A DNA stretch of 64,000 nucleotides from CAIWTU01 sp963815135 (GTDB lineage Bacteria; Desulfobacterota; Desulfuromonadia; Geobacterales; Geobacteraceae). How positions within the stretch are numbered: the stretch's first letter is position 1; each line of letters begins with the position of its first letter. A program made the position numbers and the translations under genes. A model generated the notes under the pieces. It made no database searches, was not told where the DNA came from, and worked only from the letters and a program-made list of their open reading frames with translations. The stretch spans positions 124,001-188,000 of the forward strand of contig CAWFFO010000001.1 of the NCBI GenBank assembly GCA_963815135.1. The letters are read 5' to 3'. Below are positions 27,079 to 37,700 of this stretch, piece after piece.

Positions 27079-28626
27079 TCAAGCCGCGTTTCCCTGCCAG
27101 AAACCATGATAACTGAACGGCACGTGGTGGGTCAGGTGGGCGCAGGCAACAGGTCCGTTTTCCAGCCGGTCGGATTGCATAATTGCCAGGTAGCTCTTCC
27201 TGGTGTGGCTGTCGTATACCTCGGTTAAAAGCCAGCCGGGTTCCCCTTTGTCCGGGGAATATACTGCTCCCGGGAGAGGAGCGAAAACCGGCTCGGAGCA
27301 GTACACTCCGGCCCCGAAATCATAAATGTCGGTTCTTCCCGTATGCAGGTCATGGCGCATGATGATTGACCAAAAGAATTCCCCCGGCCGGCACTTGGTC
27401 ATGTAACCGTATCGGTGGCGGTGGCAGTATCGGATGTCATTGATGCGCGGCCATTCGCAGTTGCCGCCGTAAAGAATTTCCTGCCTGATATCTTTCCTGC
27501 CCGGATCGATAATATAGCGGCATATTTCACCGGGATAATCATGATTTCCCTTGCGTCCAGCCATCACGGCCGTTATTACCGGATCGTCACCTATGAAATG
27601 GTCGGGATTGCGGTAACCAATGAAGTCGGCGATAATTTCTCCATTCTCTTCGTAGGCATTGATGGAATGCCACATGAAGCGGGCCTCGACTTGCAGGTGC
27701 AAAGGTTCCGCATCTCCCTCCCGCCCGACCACGATCATGTGGTTTCCCTTTTCCGGCCGCCAGCGGAGCGAGTCCTGCATGCTGCGAAATCCCAGCAGAA
27801 ACCACCAGAACTCGATCTCTGCCGGATGGAGATTGAAGATTATGTGGTCTTCCGAGACAAAAAAGTCATGGATGTAGACATAGCGTGGCATGTCGATCAC
27901 GCGGTGTGATTTGAGGGAGCCGTCTGGTTTGAAAATGGTAATGTGGATGCGGGGAGTCGGTCCGTAGCGGACCCCGAAAGTTATCCATTCGCCGGTCCGT
28001 GAGTCGAACTTCGAATGCGCCGAATAAATGGAAATGTCTTCCGCAAGACCCAACGCTGACTGTCCGACGGTATCGAGAGTCTCCGGTGCCAATTCATACG
28101 GGAGACTCGATTCGTCGAAAGCGTACAGGCGACCGTTGCGCAGGTAAACCGTAATGTCCGCCTCGCTCAGCACCCTGCCCGCTGCCCAGAAATTGGCAAG
28201 GAACCCGCCGGGTGCCTGGGTGCTCCAGCTCGGGTAGATATATCTGCCTGCCGCGGATTCGTCGATGTATTTCCTGGTTTTGACGAACCTGTTTCGATAC
28301 CGGACGCCCCGATCATGGACGAGGAAGGACTGGACCAAACCGTCCCCGTCCAGCAGCGATCGCTTGCGCAGGCCGCCACGGTCGAAAAGTCCCGGACCGT
28401 TGCGATAGAGGGTACCACGCAGTGCTCCGGGAATTTTCCCCTCGACCGTGGTTTCGTAATCGTATTCCCGGTAAAGTGATGTGGCCAGGCCGAGGTAGGG
28501 TCGTTCCTTGTCCCCGAAATCCACAAACGAACTCTTCAGCAGGGGAGGACTTGATGCGCACCCCGGCTGGGAGAGCGCCAGAGAGGTCCCGCCGAGAAGC
28601 CTGATAAATTCGCGTCGATTTATCAT
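27079..28626 (-). CDS. Carotenoid oxygenase-family protein with Tat/lipoprotein signal
   Basis: A 515-aa seven-bladed propeller enzyme of the RPE65/apocarotenoid oxygenase family. The four iron His residues are visible in HSKFD, YIHDFF, MWHSINAY and the C-terminal YHGFWQG. The N-terminus reads NRREFIRLLGG followed by a hydrophobic stretch and LSQPGC, a Tat-type signal joined to a lipobox, so the enzyme should be exported folded and lipid-anchored. Most bacterial members are cytoplasmic. The usual reaction splits a carotenoid or stilbene double bond with O2; no carotenoid genes are nearby, so the substrate is unknown. Confidence 0.88.
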   Translation of the reverse strand: MINRREFIRLLGGTSLALSQPGCASSPPLLKSSFVDFGDKERPYLGLATSLYREYDYETTVEGKIPGALRGTLYRNGPGLFDRGGLRKRSLLDGDGLVQSFLVHDRGVRYRNRFVKTRKYIDESAAGRYIYPSWSTQAPGGFLANFWAAGRVLSEADITVYLRNGRLYAFDESSLPYELAPETLDTVGQSALGLAEDISIYSAHSKFDSRTGEWITFGVRYGPTPRIHITIFKPDGSLKSHRVIDMPRYVYIHDFFVSEDHIIFNLHPAEIEFWWFLLGFRSMQDSLRWRPEKGNHMIVVGREGDAEPLHLQVEARFMWHSINAYEENGEIIADFIGYRNPDHFIGDDPVITAVMAGRKGNHDYPGEICRYIIDPGRKDIRQEILYGGNCEWPRINDIRYCHRHRYGYMTKCRPGEFFWSIIMRHDLHTGRTDIYDFGAGVYCSEPVFAPLPGAVYSPDKGEPGWLLTEVYDSHTRKSYLAIMQSDRLENGPVACAHLTHHVPFSYHGFWQGNAA

Positions 28627-28928
28627 GGAGTTGAATTCCTTTAAATAATGTCACGAATGCAAAAGGCCGAAGCAAACGCTTTACCTGCTTCGCCCCTTAC
28701 ATGCATCTATGCCGATTTTATCCTTTCAGTTAATTCCGGTCCCTGAACATTGCCGTAAACCATGACCATATCAGGGCTACTGGATCAGGCATCCGGGTTT
28801 GCCGTAGGTGTGTCTTTAAAGTTCCATTCAACCGAATTGAAAATTTATTTTGCATGTAAACAAGTATACCATGTCGCCGTTATTAACTTTATACTGCTGC
28901 AGGTCAGCTGTCGTTGCTGATGATTTAT
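28627..28928. other. 302-base gap
   Basis: It holds the promoter side of the carotenoid oxygenase gene and the region after the RES toxin gene. I see no gene, terminator or repeat in it. Confidence 0.5.
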
Positions 28929-29387
28929 TTAATTCCGCCTGACGAGTCGGGTATCGTATTCGAAAGGTGAGATATCGGAAATGCTAACGGAGGGGAATTC
29001 GGGATGCAGCGGGTTGACCAGGTAATTCCATCCTTCACCGCGCACCACGGCGGCTGGAACCCGCAGGAGAAGGGAACGTTTTTCCTTTGCCCAGAGCCTG
29101 CCCAGCTCAATCAGGCGGGAGTTGGGATAGGGCAGCAGCCAGTTGGGAGGAAGGTCTTCAATGGTTACCGTTTCGATGCTCGATTCATCGGGGACCAGGT
29201 AAATAATCCTCTGGTAACGTTTAGGGGTGGAAAGCCGGACAAATACTTCCAGTACGGCCAGAGCCACCGATTCGGCGAGGTAGATCATCGGGATGCCCTT
29301 GGGGTTCCAGCGGCCACCGTAAAGCCTTGCGCCCTCACCCGAAAGGTCGTCGGCAAACTGCTCTTCAGCGATTCTGTAAAGGAGCAT
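28929..29387 (-). CDS. RES-domain toxin
   Basis: A 152-aa RES protein. Family residues are clear: LYRIAEEQFADDLSGEGARLYGGRWNPKG splits as an Arg near the start and R-GGRWNP-G, then SVALAVLEVFV and a Glu-rich later part. Characterised RES toxins degrade NAD+. It is downstream of and overlaps the antitoxin gene (TGATG), so the antitoxin is translated first. Confidence 0.9.
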   Translation of the reverse strand: MLLYRIAEEQFADDLSGEGARLYGGRWNPKGIPMIYLAESVALAVLEVFVRLSTPKRYQRIIYLVPDESSIETVTIEDLPPNWLLPYPNSRLIELGRLWAKEKRSLLLRVPAAVVRGEGWNYLVNPLHPEFPSVSISDISPFEYDTRLVRRN

Positions 29388-29794
29388 CAGACAAACACCC
29401 CGTGCTGGAGTCTGCCGAGTTCGTCGAGAACCTCCTGTGCGCCGGCAAACGAAGAGAGGTAGTCCAGCGGGCGGTTGAAGCGGAAGGCGTAATTGGGGGT
29501 TTTAAGCCAGATCAGGGCATTCGCCGTGGATTCCATAACCTCGACAACCCGCTCGTAGACCTTTCCGACCATCAATATGTGGTCGGAAAGGTGCGCGTCG
29601 AGGCATCCGCCCCGGTACCGGGCAAGGGTCCTGCGCGAAACGGGGATGATACGGCAAAATTCCTCGATGGTAAGTTCCAGCGTTTTGGTCAGGCGTTCAA
29701 CCGCCTCATAGGGCAGACCATGTTCCACTATTTCCACGTCGGTCTTGTTGTCTTCTTCATATCCGAGAATTTCCGCAAGAGCGGTGTTGGTCAT
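29387..29794 (-). CDS. Xre/MbcA/ParS-type antitoxin
   Basis: A 135-aa antitoxin of the DUF2384 type. It has an N-terminal extension, a helix-turn-helix-like part (TIEEFCRIIPVSRRTLARY) and the C-terminal toxin-binding part (ALIWLKTPNYAFRFNRPLDYLSSFAGAQEV is the usual W-N-G-pl--l-t--G pattern). AAGGAGG lies upstream of its ATG. It neutralises the RES protein encoded just downstream and normally represses their shared promoter. Confidence 0.9.
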   Translation of the reverse strand: MTNTALAEILGYEEDNKTDVEIVEHGLPYEAVERLTKTLELTIEEFCRIIPVSRRTLARYRGGCLDAHLSDHILMVGKVYERVVEVMESTANALIWLKTPNYAFRFNRPLDYLSSFAGAQEVLDELGRLQHGVFV

Positions 29795-30021
29795 AAAGCC
29801 TCCTTGTTTAGGCCATGTGTAAATTGTCCGTTATAAATTGCCATATGTCAAGCGCTTAAATGTTTGGTGGTATACTGGATATCGGGCGCCCGGCTCGGTA
29901 CGCCAACCACGGCCTTATGCAAAAATTCCTTGAATGTTATTGCGCATATGGCTATTTTTACCTGAGGCGATTTTGTTGCGACTTAAAATGAAAAATACAT
30001 CCGGAATAAAGGAGCATGGAC

Positions 30022-30282
30022 ATGGATAGCGGTAAAGAGCGGGTTAACGATTTTATTTTGCAGATGGTGGAAAACCAGTTGCGCGACGACAGGCCGGAAG
30101 AGGCGAGACGGGCTTTGACAAGACTGACCGAATCGGGTTTCTCTGAGGAGGATTCGAAACATCTCATAGGGGTGGCGATCACCATCGAAATGCGTAATGT
30201 CCTGAAAACTAGCAAACCGTTCGATGCGATGCATTATGAGGAGCTGCTTAAGAACCTGCCGGAACTGCCAAAGGAGCCGTAA
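30022..30282 (+). CDS. Small helical protein of unknown function
   Basis: An 86-aa helical protein, not recognised (VNDFILQMVENQLRDD, ARRALTRLTESGFS, HLIGVAITIEMRNVL). It resembles short adaptor or DUF1841-like proteins only in general. I prefer the second ATG (30022) because AAAGGAG is 7 bases before it and only 1 base before the first ATG (30016). It ends directly before the CAP-domain gene. Confidence 0.6.
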   Translation: MDSGKERVNDFILQMVENQLRDDRPEEARRALTRLTESGFSEEDSKHLIGVAITIEMRNVLKTSKPFDAMHYEELLKNLPELPKEP

Positions 30283-30897
30283 ATGAAGAGAATCGTTTTT
30301 ATCATGGTAATATTTCTTTCGTTTATGGGGGTCTGCAGCGCCCATGCCTCCCTGGAAAGCGGCGTCATGAACGAGCTGAACATAGCCAGGACGCAACCAC
30401 GTCTCTATGCCGGTTTTCTCAGGGAATACCGCAGGCTTTACCATGGAGACTATATGATTCTTCCCGGCAGCGAAGTCAGGATAGCCACATCGGAAGGGAC
30501 AGCTGCCGTTGACGAGGCGATCCGCTTTCTCATGAAGCAGAGACCTGTCCCCCCGTTGGAGCCTTCGCGCGGGCTTGCCGAGGCTGCCGACGACCTGGTG
30601 AAAGACCAGAGCGGCACGGGGGATACGGGGCATTACGGGAGAACCAGCGGCTCCATGAGCCGACGGATAGAGCGGTACGGAAATTGGCAGGGTGAGATTG
30701 GTGAAATTATCGGCTACGGTTTCCGCGAACCGCGAATGGTCGTGATTCAACTCATTGTCGATGACGGGGTGCGGGGCAGGGGACATCGCAGAAACATCTT
30801 CAATCCGGCCTTCAGGAGAGCCGGTGTCGCTTGTGGCTCCCATGCGGATTACGGGACCATGTGCGTTGTTGATTTCGCTCAAGGGTTCAGCCGCTAG
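30283..30897 (+). CDS. Secreted CAP/SCP-domain protein
   Basis: A 204-aa protein with a Sec signal (MVIFLSFMGVCSAHA) and one CAP domain. Typical points are NELNIARTQPRLYAGFL, LEPSRGLAEAADDLVKDQ, GHYGRTSGSMSRRIERYG, EIIGYGFREPRMVVIQLIVDDGVRGRGHRRNIFNP and a final strand with paired Cys (ACGS, MCVV). It begins at the base after the preceding stop. CAP proteins of bacteria are secreted or cell-wall proteins of mostly unknown action. Confidence 0.87.
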   Translation: MKRIVFIMVIFLSFMGVCSAHASLESGVMNELNIARTQPRLYAGFLREYRRLYHGDYMILPGSEVRIATSEGTAAVDEAIRFLMKQRPVPPLEPSRGLAEAADDLVKDQSGTGDTGHYGRTSGSMSRRIERYGNWQGEIGEIIGYGFREPRMVVIQLIVDDGVRGRGHRRNIFNPAFRRAGVACGSHADYGTMCVVDFAQGFSR

Positions 30898-30940
30898 GTG
30901 CCTGTCGGATCCCGGGAAGAAGACGACAGGTTTCCGGACC

Positions 30941-31297
30941 TTATATTTTCGCCCCCGGCGGATAGGACGGCCCTTCCACTTTTTCCTGGCAGGGTACGCA
31001 GCGAATGGCATATGGCTGCACCCGCAGCCGTTCCTCGCCGATTTCCTCGCCGCAGTCTTCGCAGATGCCGTAACTTCCTTCCTTGAGCTTCCTTTCCGCC
31101 TCCTCCATCCTGGTAAGTTTTTCGCGGAGGATATCGGTTACAGCGAGACCGGTGTCGGCAAGGAGATCAATCATTCCCTTGTCACCCACATCCATGGGAA
31201 TATCGTATTGTGCATTCAGTCCGTCCTGCGCCGGAAAAAGCTCTTCACGCAGCTCGTTCCACAGCCTGCGTTTTTCTTCGAGTAATATTTCTTTCAT
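30941..31297 (-). CDS. DksA/TraR-type zinc-finger protein
   Basis: A 118-aa protein: an N-terminal helical hairpin of about 75 aa and a C4 zinc finger CEDCGEE...IRCVPCQ with C-x2-C-x17-C-x2-C spacing. The helical part carries DMGD-like acidic residues near the tip (PMDVGDKGM). It is shorter than DksA (about 150 aa) and closer to YocK/TraR-like proteins. The open frame goes further up, but the ATG at 31297 with AAAGG upstream starts the family-like helix (MKEILLEEKRRL). Probably binds the RNA polymerase secondary channel. Confidence 0.82.
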   Translation of the reverse strand: MKEILLEEKRRLWNELREELFPAQDGLNAQYDIPMDVGDKGMIDLLADTGLAVTDILREKLTRMEEAERKLKEGSYGICEDCGEEIGEERLRVQPYAIRCVPCQEKVEGPSYPPGAKI

Positions 31298-31488
31298 AAC
31301 CGTCTGCCTTTCGCAGTTTGTCAGGGTCACCTTCGACCTCCTGCAGTTGTCATGACTTATAGTATCTAGTTTAACCCAATGACAGATGCTTGCAAGGTTG
31401 TAACGCCGCATTGCATGTGGCAAGATTTTGATTTGCTCCATTATCATTTTAATGTATTTTCCATGTAAAGTCGGCAAAGGAATAAATC

Positions 31489-34400
31489 ATGTCCCTCAAA
31501 ATATTTACCGGCAACCGGATGGAAATCCTGGTGGAGGCCATTGCGGGTGTCGTTGACAAAGCGCCTGCCTCCCCTTTTGCGCCCGAGGTGATCGTGGTGC
31601 AGAGCAAGGGCATGCAGCGCTGGCTTGCCATGGAGCTTGCCGGCCGGTTCGGGGTCTGGGCCAACTGTGATTTCCCGTTTCCCAACTCCATGGTGCGGCG
31701 GCTGTTGCAGGCTGTTCTGCCCGATGTACCCGACAGGTCGCCGTTTTCCCCGGAGGTGATGGCCTGGAGGATAATGGGGCTGCTTCCCGGTTTTCTGGGA
31801 AGAAAAGAATTTTCGCCTTTGAAAAGTTACCTGGCGGATGACAGGGATGGCCTCAAGAAATTCCAGCTCGCGGCAAAGATAGCCGACACCTTTGACCAGT
31901 ACACCCTGTTCCGTCCGGAAATGCTGCTGGAATGGGAAAACAGGCGGGGCGGCGACTGGCAGGAAGTCCTGTGGAGGGAACTGGCTGCCTGCAGCGGCGG
32001 CAGCCACAGGGGGCGCCTGAAGGAGGACTTCCTGCGCCTTATAACAGCTGCAGCACCTGGTAGTTACGATATTCCAGAAAGAATTTCGGTCTTCGGCATC
32101 TCTTATCTTCCGAAATACCATCTTGAGATTCTGGCGGCAACGGCACTGGTTACGGAAGTGAACCTGTTTCTCCTCAGCCCTGCCCGCGAATATTGGGCCG
32201 ACATCGTTCCGGAAAGGGAAATAATCCGGCTGACGCCGGAGGAACGCTCGCTGCGCATCGAGGGCAACCCGCTACTGGCCTCACTCGGCAAGCTTGGCCG
32301 TGACTTTTCCGATATGGTGATCGAGATGGGGGACGCAGCGGAGGTTCAGAATGAACTGTACATCGAACCGGCGGAAACCTCGCTTCTCGGGATGATGCAG
32401 TCAGACATTCTCAATCTGCAAGGTGCCTTAATTGACGAGGAAAAGAGACAGATCGACCCGGATGACGGGTCGGTGCGCATCAATTCCTGCCACAGTCCCA
32501 TGAGAGAGGTCGAGGTACTGTACGACAATCTTCTGGATCTGCTGGAAAATATGGAGGGACTGGAGCCGCGCGATATCGTAGTAATGACCCCCGACATAGA
32601 AAAATACTCCCCGTATATCTCGGCTGTCTTCGAAGGGAGCCGTGATCCCGCCGCCGCAATACCTTATTCCATCGCGGACCGCAACCTGGCCGGTGAGGGA
32701 CGGATAGCCTCAGTGGTTATCAAGCTGATGGAGCTTCCCGGAAGCCGCCTGGCAGTTCCGCAGGTAATCGATATACTGGAATCACCCCCGGTCTCCAGGC
32801 GCTTCGGTCTTGACGAGTGCGATCTTGCGACAATACGCAACTGGCTGGCAGAAACCCGGGTTCGCTGGGGGCTTGATGAACGGCACAGGGCCCGGCTGGG
32901 ACTCCCGCAGTACGGTGATAACAGCTGGAAGGCATGTCTCGACAGGCTGATGCTCGGTTATGCCATGCCCGGAGATGGCAACCGGCTGTTCAACGGTATT
33001 CTGCCTTACGATGATATCGAAGGCGGCGATGCCCTGACCCTCGGCAAGTTCGCTGAATTCATGGACAGGGTTGCAGATCTTCATGCCAGGCTGGCAAAGC
33101 CCATGAGGCTTGACGAATGGCGGCACGAACTCAAGGGAATGCTGGACGGATTTATCGATACGGATGACGACACGGCGCGCGAACTGGCGACCGTTGCCGG
33201 TCTGGTGGAGGAAATCGGCGAGCTGGGAGAGGAGTCGGGTTTCGGTGAAATGGTCGAGCCCGTGGTGGTTCGTTCATGGCTCTCGGCCAGGCTTTCGGAA
33301 GTGGAGAAGGGCCTCGGTTTCATGACCGGTGGAGTTACTCTGTGCGCCATGCTGCCGATGCGCAGCATCCCGTTTCGAGTTGTCGCCCTGATCGGCATGA
33401 ATGACGGTGCCTTCCCCCGCCAGGGGCGTCCACCGGGGTTCGACTTGATTTCCACCACACCGCGCCGCGGGGACCGCTCCCTGCGTGACGAGGACCGCTA
33501 CCTTTTTCTTGAATCCGTTCTTTCCGCCCGTGACTGCCTCTACATCAGCTATATCGGACAGAGCATAAAGGACAACAGTGAAATCCCGCCCTCGGTACTG
33601 GTGAACGAATTTCTCGATGCCGTAGATAGGAGTTTCACTGCCGGAAGAGGTGTCCGTGCAGCCGAACGTCTCGTTACCAGGCATCGCCTGCAGGCCTTCA
33701 GCATGGATTATTTCAGCCCGGATTCGCCGCTTTTCAGCTATTCGGAGGAGAACCACGCCGCGCTGCTGGAAAAACAAAAAGCTCCCGTTCGCCCGGAAGC
33801 GTTTGTTTCCGCTCCCATATCCGCGCCCGGGGATGAGTGGAAGGCTGTCTCCCTGTCAGGGCTTCTTGCCTTTTTTGTCAACCCGGCCAGATTTTTCCTT
33901 GAAAACAGGCTCGGGATCCGGCTTGAGGACGGCCCGGCTCCGCTGGAGGAGAGAGAACCTTTCGAAATCGGTCCGCTCGAGGAATATAATCTGAAGCAGG
34001 AACTCTTGGAGATAAGTCTCGAAGGAGGGGACTGCGATGATTTTTTCCAGGCCGCACGCAGCCGCGGTATTCTGCCTCCCGCCGGACAGGGCCGGATGCT
34101 GTATTCGGAAACATCGAGAAAGGTCAGGGAATTTGCCGCCCGGGTGACCGGCACCTGTTCGGGCGGTGTCCCGCTGGCACCTCTGGATATCGATATTTCT
34201 CTGGGCGGATTCAGGCTGACCGGCAGAATCGACCGGATCAGGGCTGACCGGATGCTCCGCTACCGCTGTGCGAAAATGAAGGCAAAAGACCAGCTAAGGG
34301 CCTGGATCGAACATCTGTTTCTTAATTTTGCGCAAAGGGAAGGGTATCCGTGCGTGACCACCCTGCTCATGACTGACGGTGCCGCCACGTTTTCACCGGT

Positions 34401-34683
34401 GGAGAACGCCTGCGACATACTGGAGGATATCCTCCGTTTATATCACGAGGGACTTTCGACGCCGTTGAAATTTTTTCCGGAATCCTCCATGGAGTATGGG
34501 AAAAAGCTGGAATGGAACCTGGAGAGGGCAAGGCGGAAATGGGAATCCGGCTTTGTTCCCGGTGAGGGTGAGGACCCGTATTTCCGGCTCTGCTTCGGCC
34601 GGGTCGATCCTTTTGACGCTGAATTCGAACGGGTCTCCAGAACCCTTCTTGAACCGCTGGTACGGCACCGAGAATTGGAATGA
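31489..34683 (+). CDS. recC: Exodeoxyribonuclease V gamma subunit (RecC)
   Basis: A 1064-aa RecC. The start SLKIFTGNRMEILVEA, the phrase VQSKGMQRWLAMELAGRFGVWANCDFPFP (in two parts FPFPNSMV), FGISYLPKYHLEIL and YLFLESVLSARDCLYISYIGQSIKDNSEIPPSVLVNEF are typical. As in all RecC proteins the helicase motifs are decayed and there is no Walker A. RecC scans for Chi and splits the strands in RecBCD. It is first of three genes, recC-recB-recD, with AAAGGA before the ATG. Confidence 0.95.
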   Translation: MSLKIFTGNRMEILVEAIAGVVDKAPASPFAPEVIVVQSKGMQRWLAMELAGRFGVWANCDFPFPNSMVRRLLQAVLPDVPDRSPFSPEVMAWRIMGLLPGFLGRKEFSPLKSYLADDRDGLKKFQLAAKIADTFDQYTLFRPEMLLEWENRRGGDWQEVLWRELAACSGGSHRGRLKEDFLRLITAAAPGSYDIPERISVFGISYLPKYHLEILAATALVTEVNLFLLSPAREYWADIVPEREIIRLTPEERSLRIEGNPLLASLGKLGRDFSDMVIEMGDAAEVQNELYIEPAETSLLGMMQSDILNLQGALIDEEKRQIDPDDGSVRINSCHSPMREVEVLYDNLLDLLENMEGLEPRDIVVMTPDIEKYSPYISAVFEGSRDPAAAIPYSIADRNLAGEGRIASVVIKLMELPGSRLAVPQVIDILESPPVSRRFGLDECDLATIRNWLAETRVRWGLDERHRARLGLPQYGDNSWKACLDRLMLGYAMPGDGNRLFNGILPYDDIEGGDALTLGKFAEFMDRVADLHARLAKPMRLDEWRHELKGMLDGFIDTDDDTARELATVAGLVEEIGELGEESGFGEMVEPVVVRSWLSARLSEVEKGLGFMTGGVTLCAMLPMRSIPFRVVALIGMNDGAFPRQGRPPGFDLISTTPRRGDRSLRDEDRYLFLESVLSARDCLYISYIGQSIKDNSEIPPSVLVNEFLDAVDRSFTAGRGVRAAERLVTRHRLQAFSMDYFSPDSPLFSYSEENHAALLEKQKAPVRPEAFVSAPISAPGDEWKAVSLSGLLAFFVNPARFFLENRLGIRLEDGPAPLEEREPFEIGPLEEYNLKQELLEISLEGGDCDDFFQAARSRGILPPAGQGRMLYSETSRKVREFAARVTGTCSGGVPLAPLDIDISLGGFRLTGRIDRIRADRMLRYRCAKMKAKDQLRAWIEHLFLNFAQREGYPCVTTLLMTDGAATFSPVENACDILEDILRLYHEGLSTPLKFFPESSMEYGKKLEWNLERARRKWESGFVPGEGEDPYFRLCFGRVDPFDAEFERVSRTLLEPLVRHRELE

Positions 34684-34765
34684 AAAATAAAAGTTCCGGC
34701 AACTTCTTGTTTCAATGACAGTTAATTTGTCTGTTTCCGTCTTAGCTGCAACTCCAGGATAATAT

Positions 34766-37700
34766 ATGAACGAACTTGACCATCTGAATGTCGAACTTTC
34801 AGGCAGAAACCTGATCGAGGCGAGCGCCGGCACCGGCAAGACATACGCCATCGTCTGCCTTTACCTGCGTCTGCTCCTGGAAAAAGACCTGACGCCTGCG
34901 CAGATCCTGGTGGTGACCTTTACCGAGGCCGCCACCGAGGAGCTGTGTGGCCGGATCCGCGGCCGGATCCGCGAGGCGCTCGGGGTCTTCGAAGGCGTGG
35001 AAACGGAAGACCTGTTCCTGGCTGGTCTGCGCGACAACTCCAACGGCAGAGGGCCGGATCGGTCAAAGGCAATGGATAACCTCAGGTTTGCCCTCGCTTC
35101 CTTTGACACCGCTTCCATATTCACCATACACGGATTCTGCCTGCGTGCCCTGCAGGACAATGCGTTCGAGAGCGGTTCCCTTTATGACACCGGCCTGGTG
35201 ACTGACCAGTCCGGGCTGATTCGTGAAATGGTGGATGACTTCTGGCGGCTCCGCTTCTTCGACGAACCGGCCCCGCTCCTGGGATATGCCCTGCGTAACG
35301 GTTATTCTCCCGAAAGTTTCACGGAATTTCTCAAGGAGATTACCCTCAGTCCGATGGTGGAAGTACGGCCCCGTTATGAACCGGATCAAATCCGGGATCT
35401 TGAAAACAGGTGCCAGTCTGCCTATGACAGGGTGCGGGAAGCCTGGAGCAAATCAAGGGCGGAGATTGAAGATATTCTTGCCTGCGACAAGGGCCTTAGC
35501 CGTTCCGCGGACAATTACCGCCTCGACCTGATCTCCTTCTTGCTGGAAGAGATGGACAGGTTTGTCGGCGGACGGAACCGGTACGACCTTTTTGACGGGT
35601 TCGAAAAGTTCTGCAGCTCAACGATGGAGCGGAACCGACTGAAAAAATTTTCTCCCCCGAAACACCCTTTCTTCGATATCTGCGAAGAATTGAAGAAAAA
35701 TGTTGAAGAGCGTTTTCTGGCCCTCCGCTGGGAGCTGGTGCAATTTATCGGAGAGCGCCTGTCTGCCAGGAAGCGCGAGCTTAACATCCGCTATTTCGAC
35801 GATCTGCTCAAGGACCTGTATGCCGCGCTGCAGGGAGAGGGCGGAGAGGCCGCGGCAGCGGCTGTAAGGGGAAAATACCGGGCGGCTCTCATCGATGAAT
35901 TCCAGGATACCGATCCGGTTCAGTATGAAATTTTTCACCGGATCTATTGCTGCCCCGACTATCCTTTCTTCATGATAGGCGACCCGAAGCAGGCGATCTA
36001 CAGTTTCCGCGGGGCGGACATCTTCGCCTACATGGAAGCAGCGCGGGATGTGGATATGGAGCGACGGTTCACCCTGACCGGGAACTGGCGTTCGACTCCC
36101 CGCCTTCTTGACGCATTCAATATCCTTTTCGACAATGCCGGAAAACCTTTCGTTTTCGATGAGATCTCCTTCCATCCTGTCAGACCCGGGCGGGAAGATG
36201 AGGGTAAACAGCTTTTCGTGGAGGGGGAAGATAATGCACCCATGCGGCTGTGGTGCATGCCGCCTGACGAAGACGGCAAACCGCCGGGTGTGACCAGGGC
36301 CAATGAAATCGTACCGCGGACGGTGGCGGCGGAAATCGTGCGGCTGCTCACTGCGGGGGCCGAAGGGAAGGCGTGCATCGACGGCCGGCCGGTCGTACCC
36401 GGGGACATCGCTGTTCTGGTCCGCGACCACCGGCAGGCGGGACATGTCCGGGAAGCGCTGGAGGAACTTTCAGTCCCCAGCGTCATGAGAAGCGACAGCA
36501 GTATTTTTTCCACACACGAGGCCCGGGAGGTCCACCAGCTGCTCTGCGCCCTTGCCGACCCCGGCAGCAGTTACAAGGTACGGGCGGCCCTGGCTACCGA
36601 TATTCTCGGAATGACGGGAAACGACATTGCGCGGCTCAATGAAGATGAGCAAACCTGGGAACAATGCCTGGAAAAGTTCCGTTTTTATCACAATGCCTGG
36701 CTGGACAATGGATTCATGGTCATGTCCGGATTGCTTACGGCCGGAGAAGGTGTGCGGGGCAGGCTGCTCAGGCATGTCGACGGCGAACGGAGAATGACCA
36801 ACCTTCTCCACTGTTTTGAAATAATACATCACGCGGGGCACGAGAATGTACTTGGCATAGAGGGCGTCCTCAACTGGTTTGGCGAGCGGGTGACAGGTGG
36901 AGAGTCGGCGGAGGAATACCAGATACGTCTCGAAACCGACGAAAAAGCGGTCAGGATTATTACCGTCCATGTCAGCAAGGGCCTGGAGTATCCCATAGTC
37001 TTCTGTCCCTTCATGTGGGGCGGGTTGAAGGGCAATGATGGGGTGGTCTCCTTCCATGACGGTTTCAGAATGGTAAAGGATTTCGGTTCAGCCGACTACG
37101 AGCGGAACCGGGTCACCGCGGGCAGGGAGGCGCTGGCGGAAAACATGCGGCTACTGTATGTGGCGCTCACCCGGGCGAAGCAGCGTTGCTACCTGCTGAC
37201 TGGTAAAATCGTCGGCAAGTCTGCGAAAAAAGGGCCGGAAACTTCCCCGCTGTCCTATCTCCTGCATGCCTCGTCGGAAACGAGAAACGCGGAAGACATT
37301 GTGGGCAGCCTGGCTGAAGAGGTCGGAGCATTTGCCGCCGTGGAGATCGGCGAACAACTGGCGCAAATTGCCGCCCGTGCCGGGGGGGCAATTTCGGTTG
37401 TGCCGATGCCGTCAGCCGGGGGGGTGGCGGGCATGTCCGCAAGTAGTGATACAACTGATCTCTGTCGCAGGGTGTTTTCCTGGGTCATAGACCGGGGCTG
37501 GCGGGTGGCCAGTTTTACCTCGTTCGCCGCCCATGGCAGAGGGGCTGCGGAATTGCCGGACCGCGACGCCATGGAAGCGGGGTCTGCCGTGCCGACGGTC
37601 GCAGCGGAAGGAGATGCGCCGCCGGAAAAAAGCATCTTTACTTTTCCCAGGGGAACAAAAGCGGGCATATTCCTTCACGAACTTTTCGAGGACCTCGACT

